Assembly (NCBI GenBank): GCA_022844135.1
Contig: JALHMG010000002.1
Location: forward strand, 51,060 to 115,059
Reading direction: 5' to 3'
DNA length: 64,000 bases
Origin: Lysobacterales bacterium
GTDB lineage: Bacteria > Pseudomonadota > Gammaproteobacteria > Xanthomonadales > SZUA-5
Of the stretch, positions 56,815 through 64,000 are shown piece after piece. A program made the position numbers and the translations under genes. Under the pieces are notes generated by a model, which saw only the letters and a list, made by a program, of their open reading frames with translations, was not told the origin of the DNA and ran no database searches. The number at the start of each line of letters is the position of its first letter. Within the stretch, counting starts at the first letter, position 1.

Positions 56815-58343
56815 TACTTGTCGCGTTCCCCCGTGCGCTGTTCGCAAAATCGCATCGAGCTGCTCGGATGATGATCGAGCGGGTGCGCGGCAAAGCCGCA
56901 AATCTGCTCGCTCACCAAGTGTTTGCTGGTGTATTGAAACAAAGGGATCAGCGCATTTGCGTGAAGCAGTCGTTGTTCGGCACTAGAAATAGCGTTCTCG
57001 GCATCGATCCCGGTCGCCACTTGCGCCACGAGCGTATCGAACTCGGCGTCCGCAAATCCGGTCGCATTCAGTGGGTGATCGCTGGTGAACGGCTCCAGAA
57101 AGTTCACCGGGTCCTGATAGTCGCCGAACCAGCCGGCGCGAAACACCTGCGTGATGCGCGCCTCGCGACGGCTGACGACGAAGCTGCGCCATTCCTCGTG
57201 CCGCAGTCGCGTCTGCACACCCAGTACCTCGCGCCACATCGCCGCGATGGCCAAACCCAAACGTCGGTTCACCAGGCTGGTGTTGTACCGCAGCTCAATG
57301 GTCGGCGCGGTTTCGCGCGCAAACCCGGCCGCAGCGAATCGCGCGCGTGCGTCTGCCTCACGCGCCGCCTTGTCGATCGTCTGCGCTGAAGAATTCGGCA
57401 GCACGCCATACAGCGGCAACTCGCCGTTGCCGGTAATGTGGCGCGTCAGGATGTCGCGATCGATGGCCAGACTCAAGGCTTCGCGCAGCGCCGGGTTCTT
57501 GAGCTCGGGCTGGCGCAAGTTGAAGCCGAGAAAGAACGTCGCATAGGCCGACGCAATGTGCAGGCGGTCGCCAAACTGCGTGCGCAAGCGCGCTGCTTGG
57601 CCCGGCGGGATAGTCTCGGTGAGATGTAGCTCGCCAGCAGTGAAGCGCTTCAGTTCATGCGCGGCATCTTCGGTGACGTGATAGCGCACGCGCTCGATGG
57701 GTGCCGGCTGGCGGAAGTGCGGATTGCGCGTCAGCACGATCGTCGATTGCGGCACCCATTCGCTCAATACATACGCGCCGTTGCCGATCAGGACGCCAGG
57801 GCGCGTGAAGCGCGCGCCGTGTTCGAAGTTGCGCCTGGGCACCGGCATCGCCACCGGCAAACTCAAGCGCCGCAAGAAATCCGCGCGCGGCGTGCTGAGG
57901 CAAATGCGGAGCGTCAGCGTTTCCGGCGCCTCGATGCACAGCGGCACCTTGTTGCCCTCAAGGCGTTCGCTGGCGCCGCGAATCGGTCGCAGCATCGCGC
58001 CGTAAGCGGCGCCCGTCGCCGGATCGAGCGCCCGTTCCAGGCTGGCCTTGAAATCCTCCGCCGTCACCAGCTGGCCATCGCTGTAGCGACCATCCTCGCG
58101 CAGCTGGAACGTGTAAATCAGGCCATCGTCGCTGACTTGCACGCCCGATGCGGCGGCCAGCTCCGCCTCTCCCGAGGCGTTTTCGCGAACCAACGGTTCA
58201 TACAAATCGCGCAGGATCTGCTGCGCCGATAAACCTTGCGCGCGGTGCGGATCGAGCGAATCGGGCTCCGGGCCGTTGCCGCGCTCCAGCGTTTGCGCGC
58301 TCGCGAACGCTGGCAACAACGCCAGCAGGACAATCCGGATCAT
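56814..58343 (-). CDS. Peptide ABC transporter substrate-binding protein (OppA/SBP5)
   Basis: This 509-residue protein has a signal peptide (MIRIVLLALLPAFASA). The SBP5 start is LERGNGPEPDSLDPHRAQGLSAQQILRDLYEPLV, with YTFQLREDGRYSDGQLVTAEDFKASLERALDP and the C-terminal INFLEPFTSDH-type region. It binds peptides in the periplasm for the OppB permease that follows. Its start overlaps the stop of the upstream lipoprotein gene by four bases (ATGA). Confidence 0.93.
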   Translation of the reverse strand: MIRIVLLALLPAFASAQTLERGNGPEPDSLDPHRAQGLSAQQILRDLYEPLVRENASGEAELAAASGVQVSDDGLIYTFQLREDGRYSDGQLVTAEDFKASLERALDPATGAAYGAMLRPIRGASERLEGNKVPLCIEAPETLTLRICLSTPRADFLRRLSLPVAMPVPRRNFEHGARFTRPGVLIGNGAYVLSEWVPQSTIVLTRNPHFRQPAPIERVRYHVTEDAAHELKRFTAGELHLTETIPPGQAARLRTQFGDRLHIASAYATFFLGFNLRQPELKNPALREALSLAIDRDILTRHITGNGELPLYGVLPNSSAQTIDKAAREADARARFAAAGFARETAPTIELRYNTSLVNRRLGLAIAAMWREVLGVQTRLRHEEWRSFVVSRREARITQVFRAGWFGDYQDPVNFLEPFTSDHPLNATGFADAEFDTLVAQVATGIDAENAISSAEQRLLHANALIPLFQYTSKHLVSEQICGFAAHPLDHHPSSSMRFCEQRTGERDK

Positions 58344-58744
58344 GACCCGATGTCGGGCAACCCTGTGGTCAGCCACCAGGTTTTCGCAGATTCGTCATAC
58401 CGCCAGACTTGTCGATCGACGATCGTTCGCAGCGATTGGGTATCGTTGTCGATCAGTTCGATCTGCACAGTGACGCGCACGTTGCCCTGTGCGTCGGCGG
58501 TTTGCGGGCCATCGTAATACCGTGCGACTTGCACCTGCTTCCAGGCGGCACGATTGTCGTCGGTGAACGGTTTCTTCTCCAACCACGCTGGATCGACAAA
58601 GGTCAGCGCCTGTTCGATCTCGTTCCAACGGATTGCGGCCGAATACTGATACAAGCGCACTCGCAAGCTGTCGTTCTTCTCGGCGCTCTGGCACGCCGGC
58701 AAAGTCAGCGCCAGAGTCAGCAGGAGCATCCATCCGATTCGCAT
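58340..58744 (-). CDS. Small lipoprotein upstream of the peptide-binding protein
   Basis: This 134-residue protein has a lipobox LPAC at about residue 18 (MRIGWMLLLTLALTLPAC). The mature domain contains YQYSAAIRWNEIEQALTFVDPAWLE and VRVTVQIELIDNDTQSLRTIVDRQVWRYDESAKTWWL, resembling small envelope proteins of unknown role. The family is not recognised. It is coupled to the binding-protein gene. An upstream frame extension translates intergenic repeat sequence. Confidence 0.8.
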   Translation of the reverse strand: MRIGWMLLLTLALTLPACQSAEKNDSLRVRLYQYSAAIRWNEIEQALTFVDPAWLEKKPFTDDNRAAWKQVQVARYYDGPQTADAQGNVRVTVQIELIDNDTQSLRTIVDRQVWRYDESAKTWWLTTGLPDIGS

Positions 58745-58749
58745 GGGAT

Positions 58750-58790
58750 TTCCTTTGGTTCTTGGTTCTCGGTTCTCGGTCAATGGTCCA
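58750..58790. repeat. Degenerate GGTTCTTGG/GGTTCTCGG intergenic repeat
   Basis: Serial TTGGTTCTTGGTTCTCGG units occur here and their complement (CCGAGAACCCG) follows at about 58808-58818. The sequence is like those at 2795-2863 and about 33570-33600. Confidence 0.55.
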
Positions 58791-58820
58791 GCCGCAGCGA
58801 TTCCAACAACCGAGAACCCG

Positions 58821-59267
58821 CTAAGCCTTGCGTAGCGCGACGAAGCGTCCGGTCAGACGCGTCGCTGGCGCACCGCCATCGTTTGCTACGGCAACAATAG
58901 ACAGTCGCGCCTTGCCGCGCTCGGCAAATCGCGCAACGAACGCCTCCAGCGAATCCTCGCCGACGACACTGGCCAATGCATCGAAATCCGACCAGACCGG
59001 CGCCAGATACTCGATCGTGGAGTCTTGCACGTACACGTCCGCAACGAGTCCTGCACGCTGCAGCGCCATGCGCGCCAGGCCCCAGGCCGCAAGTGTCAGC
59101 ACGCTGGCCAAACTGCCGCCGAAAGCACAGCCCTTGTCGTTGACGTTCGGGGCCAGCGGCGCATACAGCCGCAGACTGTTGCCATCGAAAGCCAGCACGC
59201 GCAGCTGCATCGCGCGCGTCAGCGGAATGGTGGCGTGGATATCGGCCTCAAGCTCGGTTTCGGTCAT
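58821..59267 (-). CDS. YiiD C-terminal-type hot-dog thioesterase
   Basis: This 148-residue protein starts MTETELEADIHATIPLTRAMQ and has the hot-dog core LAPNVNDKGCAFGGSLASVLTLAAWGL, the pattern of the YiiD_C putative thioesterase domain. It would hydrolyse acyl-CoA or acyl-ACP thioesters; the substrate is unknown. The ATG at 59267 is chosen because upstream residues (to 59462) look noncoding. Confidence 0.85.
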   Translation of the reverse strand: MTETELEADIHATIPLTRAMQLRVLAFDGNSLRLYAPLAPNVNDKGCAFGGSLASVLTLAAWGLARMALQRAGLVADVYVQDSTIEYLAPVWSDFDALASVVGEDSLEAFVARFAERGKARLSIVAVANDGGAPATRLTGRFVALRKA

Positions 59268-59570
59268 CGATTTCTGCGTGGTTGCGGATCGGTAGTGAGC
59301 ATACGCGTGCGCAGGCTGCTTGCTTCGACCGCAGGATGACCCTGGTCTGGACCGCAGGCCTTGGCGCCAACGCATCTGCTCGACAACAGCGAACACGCTT
59401 GAGGCCTGTCGCAGGCAAAAGTGCGAAGCACCCCCCTTGACGCAAGTCAGCCGGCATCCCATGCTTCGCTCCCGCTAAACACAACATCTAGTGGTCGGTT
59501 GCGATACACAGCCCCAATAGATAGTTCTGGCCAGAAAAATAACAACGAGCGCCCGGGGAGGCACTGACGC

Positions 59571-61715
59571 ATGAATGCCCGTTTAGAAGCGGTACGCAGC
59601 GATGTTTTCGATATCCCGATGCAGCCGGCTTCGCAGGACATCTGGGACAAAAAATACCGGCTGAAGTCCAAATCCGGCGATCCCATCGATCGCACCATGG
59701 ACGACAGCTTCAAGCGCGTTGCCCGCGCATTGGCCGATGCCGAGAGCAGCCCGGACAAACGCGCGCATTGGTACGAGCGCTTTTTGTGGGCGCTGCGCCG
59801 CGGCGCGATTCCGGCCGGCCGGATCACCAGCAACGCCGGTGCGCTGGAACACAAACCGGCCACCAGCACGATCAACTGCACCGTATCGGGCACCATCACC
59901 GATTCGATGGACGACATCCTGGGCAAGGTCCATGAAGCGGGCTTGACGCTCAAAGCCGGTTGCGGCATCGGTTATGAGTTCTCCACGCTGCGGCCGCGCG
60001 GTGCGTATGTGTCTGGCGCTGGCGCCTACACTTCCGGCCCGCTGTCGTTCATGGATATCTACGACAAGATGTGTTTCACCGTCTCCAGCGCCGGCGGCCG
60101 CCGCGGCGCGCAGATGGGCACTTTCGATGTCTCGCATCCGGACGTCAAGGAATTCATCAAGGCCAAGCGCGAAGATGGCCGGCTGCGCCAGTTCAATCTG
60201 TCGCTGCTGATCACCGATGAGTTCGTCAAAGCGGTCGAAACCGACGCCGACTGGCCGCTGGTGTTTCCGGTGCACGTCAAGGAGCAGCACGAGATCAACT
60301 TGAACGATGCGCAGCACATCGTCTGGCGCGAATGGCCGCACCGCGAGAACTACGTATCGCGCGACGATGGTCTGGTGGCGTGCAAGATTTACGGCAAGAT
60401 TCGGGCGAAGGGTCTGTGGGAAATGATCATGACCTCGACCTACGATTTCGCCGAGCCCGGTTTCATTCTGATCGACCGCGTCAACGAGATGAACAACAAC
60501 TGGTGGTGCGAGAACATCCGCGCCACCAATCCTTGCGGCGAACAGCCATTGCCGCCGTACGGCTCGTGCCTGCTCGGCTCCGTGAATCTCACCAAATTCG
60601 TGCGCGATCCGTTCACTACGCGCGCGCGCTTCGATTGGGACGAGTACAAGGAAGTCGTGCGTGTGTTCACGCGCATGCTCGATAACGTGGTGGAGGTGAA
60701 CGGCTTGCCGCTCGAAGGCCAGCGCCAGGAAATCCTGCGCAAGCGCCGTCACGGCATGGGCTACCTAGGGCTCGGCTCGACACTGACCATGCTGCGCATG
60801 CGCTACGGCTCGCCCGATTCGATCGCCTTCACCGACCAGGTGTCGCGCGACATGGCCATCGCCGGATGGGAAGAGGCGTTGATTCTGGCCAAGGAAAAGG
60901 GTCCCGCGCCGATCATGAGCGAAACCTTCAAGGTCACGGGCGAAATGCTGCGCAAACGCCCGGAGATGGCGCGCGATGGCTACACCATCGGCAGCGAAAT
61001 CGAAGGCCGCACGCTGCACGCCAGATACAGCCGTTACATGCAGCGCGTGGCCACCGTGGCGCCCGATCTGGTCGCCGAGTTAGCGCAGGTGGGCGCGCGC
61101 TTCACGCACCACAGCTCGATCGCGCCAACCGGCACGATCTCGCTGTCGATCGGGAACAACGCCAGCAATGGCATTGAACCCTCCTTCGCCCATCACTACT
61201 CGCGCAACGTGATTCGCGAGGGCAAGAAGTCGAAAGAAAAAGTCGAAGTTTTCAGCTACGAGCTGCTCGCTTATCGGCATCTCGTCAACCCCAAAGCGAT
61301 GCCGTATTCGGACAAGCCGGAAGAAAAGTTGCCAGAGTATTTCGTGGCCGCAGACGACATCTCGCCCAAGGAGCACGTCGACATCCAGGCCGCCGCGCAA
61401 ACCTGGATCGACTCCTCGATCAGCAAGACGGCGAATGTCCCGACCGACTACCCGTACAGCGATTTCAAAGACATCTACATGTACGCTCACAAACGTGGGC
61501 TCAAAGGCTGCACCACGTTTCGCTTCAATCCAGCTGCGTTCCAAGGCGTGCTGGTCAAGGAGCAAGACCTCGAGAACACCATTTATCGCTTCGAACTGGA
61601 CGACGGCAGCATCGTCGAAGCGCGCGGAAATGAAGAGATCGAGTACGATGGCGAGACCCACACCGCAGCGAATCTTTTCGATGCGCTGAAGGAAGGGTAC
61701 TACGGCAAGTTTTGA
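59571..61715 (+). CDS. nrdJ: Adenosylcobalamin-dependent ribonucleotide reductase, large part NrdJa
   Basis: This 714-residue class II reductase has TINCTVSGTITDSM with a redox Cys, the radical-site region NPCGEQPLPPYGSCLLGSVNL near residue 315, GMGYLGLGSTL, and APTGTISLSIGNNASNGIEPSF near 520. It ends at GYYGKF without the C-terminal CxxC tail normally used for reduction. The missing part is encoded by the nrdJb-like gene at 62944-63684, as in Pseudomonas aeruginosa. It makes dNTP precursors independently of oxygen, needing B12. It is followed by the histone H1-like gene after 39 bases. Confidence 0.95.
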   Translation: MNARLEAVRSDVFDIPMQPASQDIWDKKYRLKSKSGDPIDRTMDDSFKRVARALADAESSPDKRAHWYERFLWALRRGAIPAGRITSNAGALEHKPATSTINCTVSGTITDSMDDILGKVHEAGLTLKAGCGIGYEFSTLRPRGAYVSGAGAYTSGPLSFMDIYDKMCFTVSSAGGRRGAQMGTFDVSHPDVKEFIKAKREDGRLRQFNLSLLITDEFVKAVETDADWPLVFPVHVKEQHEINLNDAQHIVWREWPHRENYVSRDDGLVACKIYGKIRAKGLWEMIMTSTYDFAEPGFILIDRVNEMNNNWWCENIRATNPCGEQPLPPYGSCLLGSVNLTKFVRDPFTTRARFDWDEYKEVVRVFTRMLDNVVEVNGLPLEGQRQEILRKRRHGMGYLGLGSTLTMLRMRYGSPDSIAFTDQVSRDMAIAGWEEALILAKEKGPAPIMSETFKVTGEMLRKRPEMARDGYTIGSEIEGRTLHARYSRYMQRVATVAPDLVAELAQVGARFTHHSSIAPTGTISLSIGNNASNGIEPSFAHHYSRNVIREGKKSKEKVEVFSYELLAYRHLVNPKAMPYSDKPEEKLPEYFVAADDISPKEHVDIQAAAQTWIDSSISKTANVPTDYPYSDFKDIYMYAHKRGLKGCTTFRFNPAAFQGVLVKEQDLENTIYRFELDDGSIVEARGNEEIEYDGETHTAANLFDALKEGYYGKF

Positions 61716-61754
61716 CCGGGCCGCATGTCGGCCGCTGACGAGAGGGGAGTGCAC

Positions 61755-62303
61755 ATGAGCGGTGAGAGCATTGCAAGCAAAGTAGAAGAGTTGAAAGAAA
61801 AGGCCGAAGCGATTGGCGAGAAACTGATTGCCGAAGGCAAGGAAGTGGTGGCCGCAGCCGAGGCGCAGGTCGCCAAGGTCAAGAAGGCCGCCGGCAAGAA
61901 AATCGCCGAAGCGAAGAAGTCGGTAGCGGCGGTGCAGAAGACCGTGGCGAAGAAGGCTGCGGGCGCCGAGAAAGCCATGGCCGGCAAGGTCAAGGAAGTT
62001 AAGAAGGCGGCTGCGAGCATGGCGTCCAAAGCCCAGGCTGCGGTGAGCAAAGCCACCGGCGCGAAACCCGCGAAGAAAGCGTCCGCCGCGAAGCCCGCCG
62101 CCAAGGCGCCAGCGAAAGCTGCCAAACCAGCAGCTAAACCGGCTGCCAAAGCTGCGGCAAAACCAGCTGCGACCGCTGCAAAACCGGCGACGAAGAAGGC
62201 ACCGGCGAAGGCCGCAAGACCGGCAGCGAAGGCGGCGAAGCCAGCTGCAAAACCGGCAGCGAAGGCCGCCAAAGCGCCGGCCAAGAAGGCTGCCAAGAAG
62301 TAA
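61755..62303 (+). CDS. Histone H1-like Ala/Lys-rich protein
   Basis: This 182-residue protein starts with a coiled-coil-like N-terminus (ASKVEELKEKAEAIGEKLIAEGKEVVAAAE), then a long Lys/Ala/Pro region with many KPAAK, KAAAK and KAPAK repeats. It resembles AlgP/histone H1-like DNA-binding proteins of gammaproteobacteria or phasin-like helical proteins at its N-terminus. GAGGGGAG precedes the ATG at 61755. The low-complexity tail is likely prone to length variation. Confidence 0.85.
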   Translation: MSGESIASKVEELKEKAEAIGEKLIAEGKEVVAAAEAQVAKVKKAAGKKIAEAKKSVAAVQKTVAKKAAGAEKAMAGKVKEVKKAAASMASKAQAAVSKATGAKPAKKASAAKPAAKAPAKAAKPAAKPAAKAAAKPAATAAKPATKKAPAKAARPAAKAAKPAAKPAAKAAKAPAKKAAKK

Positions 62304-62314
62304 GTGCGAAATGG

Positions 62315-62358
62315 CGCGGCGTCCCGGTTGACTTCACACCACAAGGGCGCCGCGTTTT
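62315..62358 (+). terminator. Terminator after the histone H1-like gene
   Basis: CGCGGCG-T-CCC at 62315-62325 can pair with GGGCGCCGCG at 62345-62354 with one bulge, followed by TTTT at 62355-62358. It lies 12 bases after the stop codon, on the plus strand. Confidence 0.7.
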
Positions 62359-62376
62359 ACCGTGGAGGGAATCGGA

Positions 62377-62895
62377 ATGACACGCTCACTGGTGCTGGTT
62401 CTGGCATTGCTCGCAACCGACAGCGCGCAGGCGCAGGCCGACGGCGATACCATGCTCACGCCGCGTGGTCGCGATGCCTACGAGCAGCACCTTAAGGAGC
62501 TGAATGCCAAATACGGCGTGAAGTCCGATCAGGAAGCGCTCAAGGAAGCGGTGTTGTCGGCGAACGGTAAACCGGAAGCCGGCTCAGTGGCGGCTGGCAG
62601 CAGCGTGGCAATCCCAGCGGAAGTTGCGCCCGGGCAGCGCCTGAAAGTGGAGCTTCTGGCCCACGCTGGCGGTCAGTTCCTGTTTCAGGATCAGGTTTAT
62701 GACGAGGCCAGCCTGAGCGAGGCGCTGATCCGCGTGAAACGCACGTACGTCATCGATCAGGTGGTATTGCTGAGCAACGCCGAGCGTCCTATCCAGGTCG
62801 ATCACTTGCTTGGTCTGGCGCGTTTGAGCCGCGATCTGGATGTAACGGCCGCCTACGAACAAGGTGGCCAGTTGAAGCTTATTTCCGCGCACTGA
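62377..62895 (+). CDS. Exported protein of unknown function, ExbD-like C-terminus
   Basis: This 172-residue protein has a signal peptide (MTRSLVLVLALLATDSAQAQA). Residues about 100-170 (LSEALIRVKRTYVIDQVVLLSNAERPIQVDHLLGLARLSRDLDV) loosely resemble the ExbD/TolR periplasmic fold, but it has no membrane anchor beyond the leader. GTGGAGGGAA lies 8 bases before the ATG at 62377. It sits between the two reductase genes; no functional link is evident. Confidence 0.78.
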   Translation: MTRSLVLVLALLATDSAQAQADGDTMLTPRGRDAYEQHLKELNAKYGVKSDQEALKEAVLSANGKPEAGSVAAGSSVAIPAEVAPGQRLKVELLAHAGGQFLFQDQVYDEASLSEALIRVKRTYVIDQVVLLSNAERPIQVDHLLGLARLSRDLDVTAAYEQGGQLKLISAH

Positions 62896-62943
62896 GCGCA
62901 AAGAATTTTTCCGGTGTGCCCCGGCGCACCCATGAGGCCCAAG

Positions 62944-63684
62944 ATGAGCATCAAGATCAGCAAAAAGATCACCGGCTACGCCGTGCAGAAACCCGAAGAT
63001 AAGGCGGCTGCAGCGGCGCCTGTCGCGCCCGAGCCGGCAACGGAAGTGGTACAGATGCACGAGCGGGTTGAACGCCCGGAGATGCTCGAGGGCAGCACTT
63101 ACAAGATTCGCTCGCCGCTGTTCGAGCACGCGTTGTACGTGACCATCAACGATATCGTGCTCAACGAAGGCACCGCGCACGAATCGCGGCGGCCGTTCGA
63201 GGTCTTCATCAACAGCAAGAACATGGAGCACTTCCAGTGGGCCGTGGCGCTGACGCGGATCATGAGCGCCGTGTTCCGCAAAGGTGGCGATGTCACCTTC
63301 ATGGTCGAAGAGCTTAAAGCGGTGTTCGATCCGCGCGGCGGCTACTTCAAATCCGGCGGCGTTTACATGCCTTCGATCGTCGCCGAGCTTGGCTTCATCA
63401 TCGAAGACCACATGAAAAAGATCGGCCTGATCGAGACCGATCTCAACGACGATCAGCGCGCTGCCATCGCCAAGAAGCGCGCCGAATTCGAAGCGCGCGA
63501 GCAGGCCAAAAAAACCGACGACCACAAGCCGCACCTGGTCGCAGTCGGCGGCGCCGAACCCGAAGCGCCCAAAGCCAGCTTCCCACCCTCAGCCACCATG
63601 TGCAGCAAATGCAACACCAAAGCTGTCGTGCTGATGGATGGCTGCCAGACCTGCCTGAACTGCGGCTACTCAAAATGTGGGTGA
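62944..63684 (+). CDS. NrdJb-like C-terminal part of the class II ribonucleotide reductase
   Basis: This 246-residue protein begins MSIKISKKITGYAVQKPED after an Ala/Pro linker. The core ERPEMLEGSTYKIRSPLFEHALYVTINDIVLN and INSKNMEHFQWAVALTRIMSAVFRKGGD is the TSCPD-like domain of B12-dependent reductases. The C-terminus has a four-cysteine zinc-ribbon (CSKCN, CQTCLNCGYSKCG), which supplies the reducing cysteines for NrdJa. GAGG lies 7 bases before the ATG at 62944, favouring it over upstream starts at 62914 and 62932. Confidence 0.88.
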   Translation: MSIKISKKITGYAVQKPEDKAAAAAPVAPEPATEVVQMHERVERPEMLEGSTYKIRSPLFEHALYVTINDIVLNEGTAHESRRPFEVFINSKNMEHFQWAVALTRIMSAVFRKGGDVTFMVEELKAVFDPRGGYFKSGGVYMPSIVAELGFIIEDHMKKIGLIETDLNDDQRAAIAKKRAEFEAREQAKKTDDHKPHLVAVGGAEPEAPKASFPPSATMCSKCNTKAVVLMDGCQTCLNCGYSKCG

Positions 63685-64000
63685 GGAGCGGTGCTAACGC
63701 GCCATCGGCGCGTACCGCTCCGAACGCCCCGAAGCTACGCTGAGGGGCCGGACTGAGGAGCGGTGCTTACGCGCCATCGGCGCGTAACGCTCCGAACGCC
63801 CCGAAGCTACGCTGAGGGGCCGGACTGAGGAGCGGTGCTAACGCGCCATCGGCGCGTACCGCTCCGAACGCCCCGAAGCTACGCTGAGGGGCCGGACTGA
63901 GGAGCGGTGCTAACGCGCCATCGGCGCGTACCGCTCCGAACGCCCCGAAGCTACGCTGAGGGGCCGGACTGAGGAGCGGTGCTAACGCGCCATCGGCGCG
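63682..64000. repeat. 72-bp tandem hairpin array, at least 4.4 units, continuing past the window
   Basis: Units start at 63682, 63754, 63826, 63898 and 63970 (exactly 72 bases apart). Each holds a large hairpin: GGAGCGGT pairs with ACCGCTCC and CGCGCC with GGCGCG around ATC. A second small hairpin is GCCCC/GGGGC. The first unit overlaps the last three bases of the nrdJb-like gene. The copies are almost identical; the second unit differs at two sites. Confidence 0.93.

Overview
The window is 64 kb of G+C-rich bacterial chromosome with dense coding on both strands. The gene families point to a gammaproteobacterium of the order Lysobacterales (Xanthomonadales). The evidence is OleA of Xanthomonas type and length, OleC/OleD, a complete rpoE-rseA-rseB operon, ttcA-rdgC, cinA/recA/recX, a split class II ribonucleotide reductase (NrdJa/NrdJb), a BigR-type sulfide operon, and repeated exported proteins with an NPxEPGRG-like beta domain. 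This assignment is inference from families; no 16S rRNA or tRNA gene was seen.

Layout. 1-2.0 kb: end of ttcA, rdgC and a YgjP-like metalloprotease, overlapping head to tail. 2.0-5.1 kb (minus): an SDR-like protein, then a fused OppD-OppF ATPase and an OppC permease. 5.1-7.3 kb: rpoE, rseA, rseB behind a near-consensus sigma-E promoter. 7.4-11.5 kb (minus): cinA, a DUF262/DUF1524 (GmrSD-like) gene, recA, recX. 11.5-17.1 kb (minus): an unusual five-gene run of ECF sigma factor, single-pass anti-sigma-like protein, trypsin-like protease, unknown protein and TPR-CHAT protease; its middle part is visibly less G+C-rich than its surroundings. 17.3-17.7 kb: a 35-bp tandem array with a palindromic core. 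17.8-19.4 kb: a methylcrotonyl-CoA carboxylase beta subunit. 19.4-34.5 kb: small membrane proteins, an exported beta-domain protein, an S9 peptidase, oleA plus a TPR gene, an extracellular nuclease, a cytochrome c, a DctP-type binding protein, rlmD, a receiver-Hpt protein, hemC, a DUF4124 protein and a PhzF-like isomerase.

34.6-44.4 kb (minus) is a heavy-metal resistance island: CopL-like protein, TolC-family lipoprotein, multicopper oxidase, His-rich protein, CzcC-, CzcB- and CzcA-like proteins. The czcB-czcA gap holds a 219-bp element with 51-bp inverted ends. 44.8-48.2 kb (minus) is a sulfide-detoxification operon: BigR-like persulfide sensor, persulfide-dioxygenase-like MBL protein, two YeeE halves, a TIGR01244 phosphatase/sulfurtransferase-like protein and TauE/SafE. 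48.4-52.8 kb: a three-domain exported hydrolase, divergent from an ECF sigma/anti-sigma/PDZ operon.

53-58.7 kb (minus): oleD, oleC, then OppB, OppA and a lipoprotein. Both ole and opp are therefore divided between two places in the window. 58.8-63.7 kb: a thioesterase, then nrdJa, a histone H1-like protein, an exported protein and nrdJb. The window ends inside a 72-bp tandem hairpin array.

The most promising candidate for an undescribed system is the sigma/anti-sigma/trypsin/unknown/CHAT cluster at 11.5-17.1 kb, where a regulator is coupled to two different proteases.
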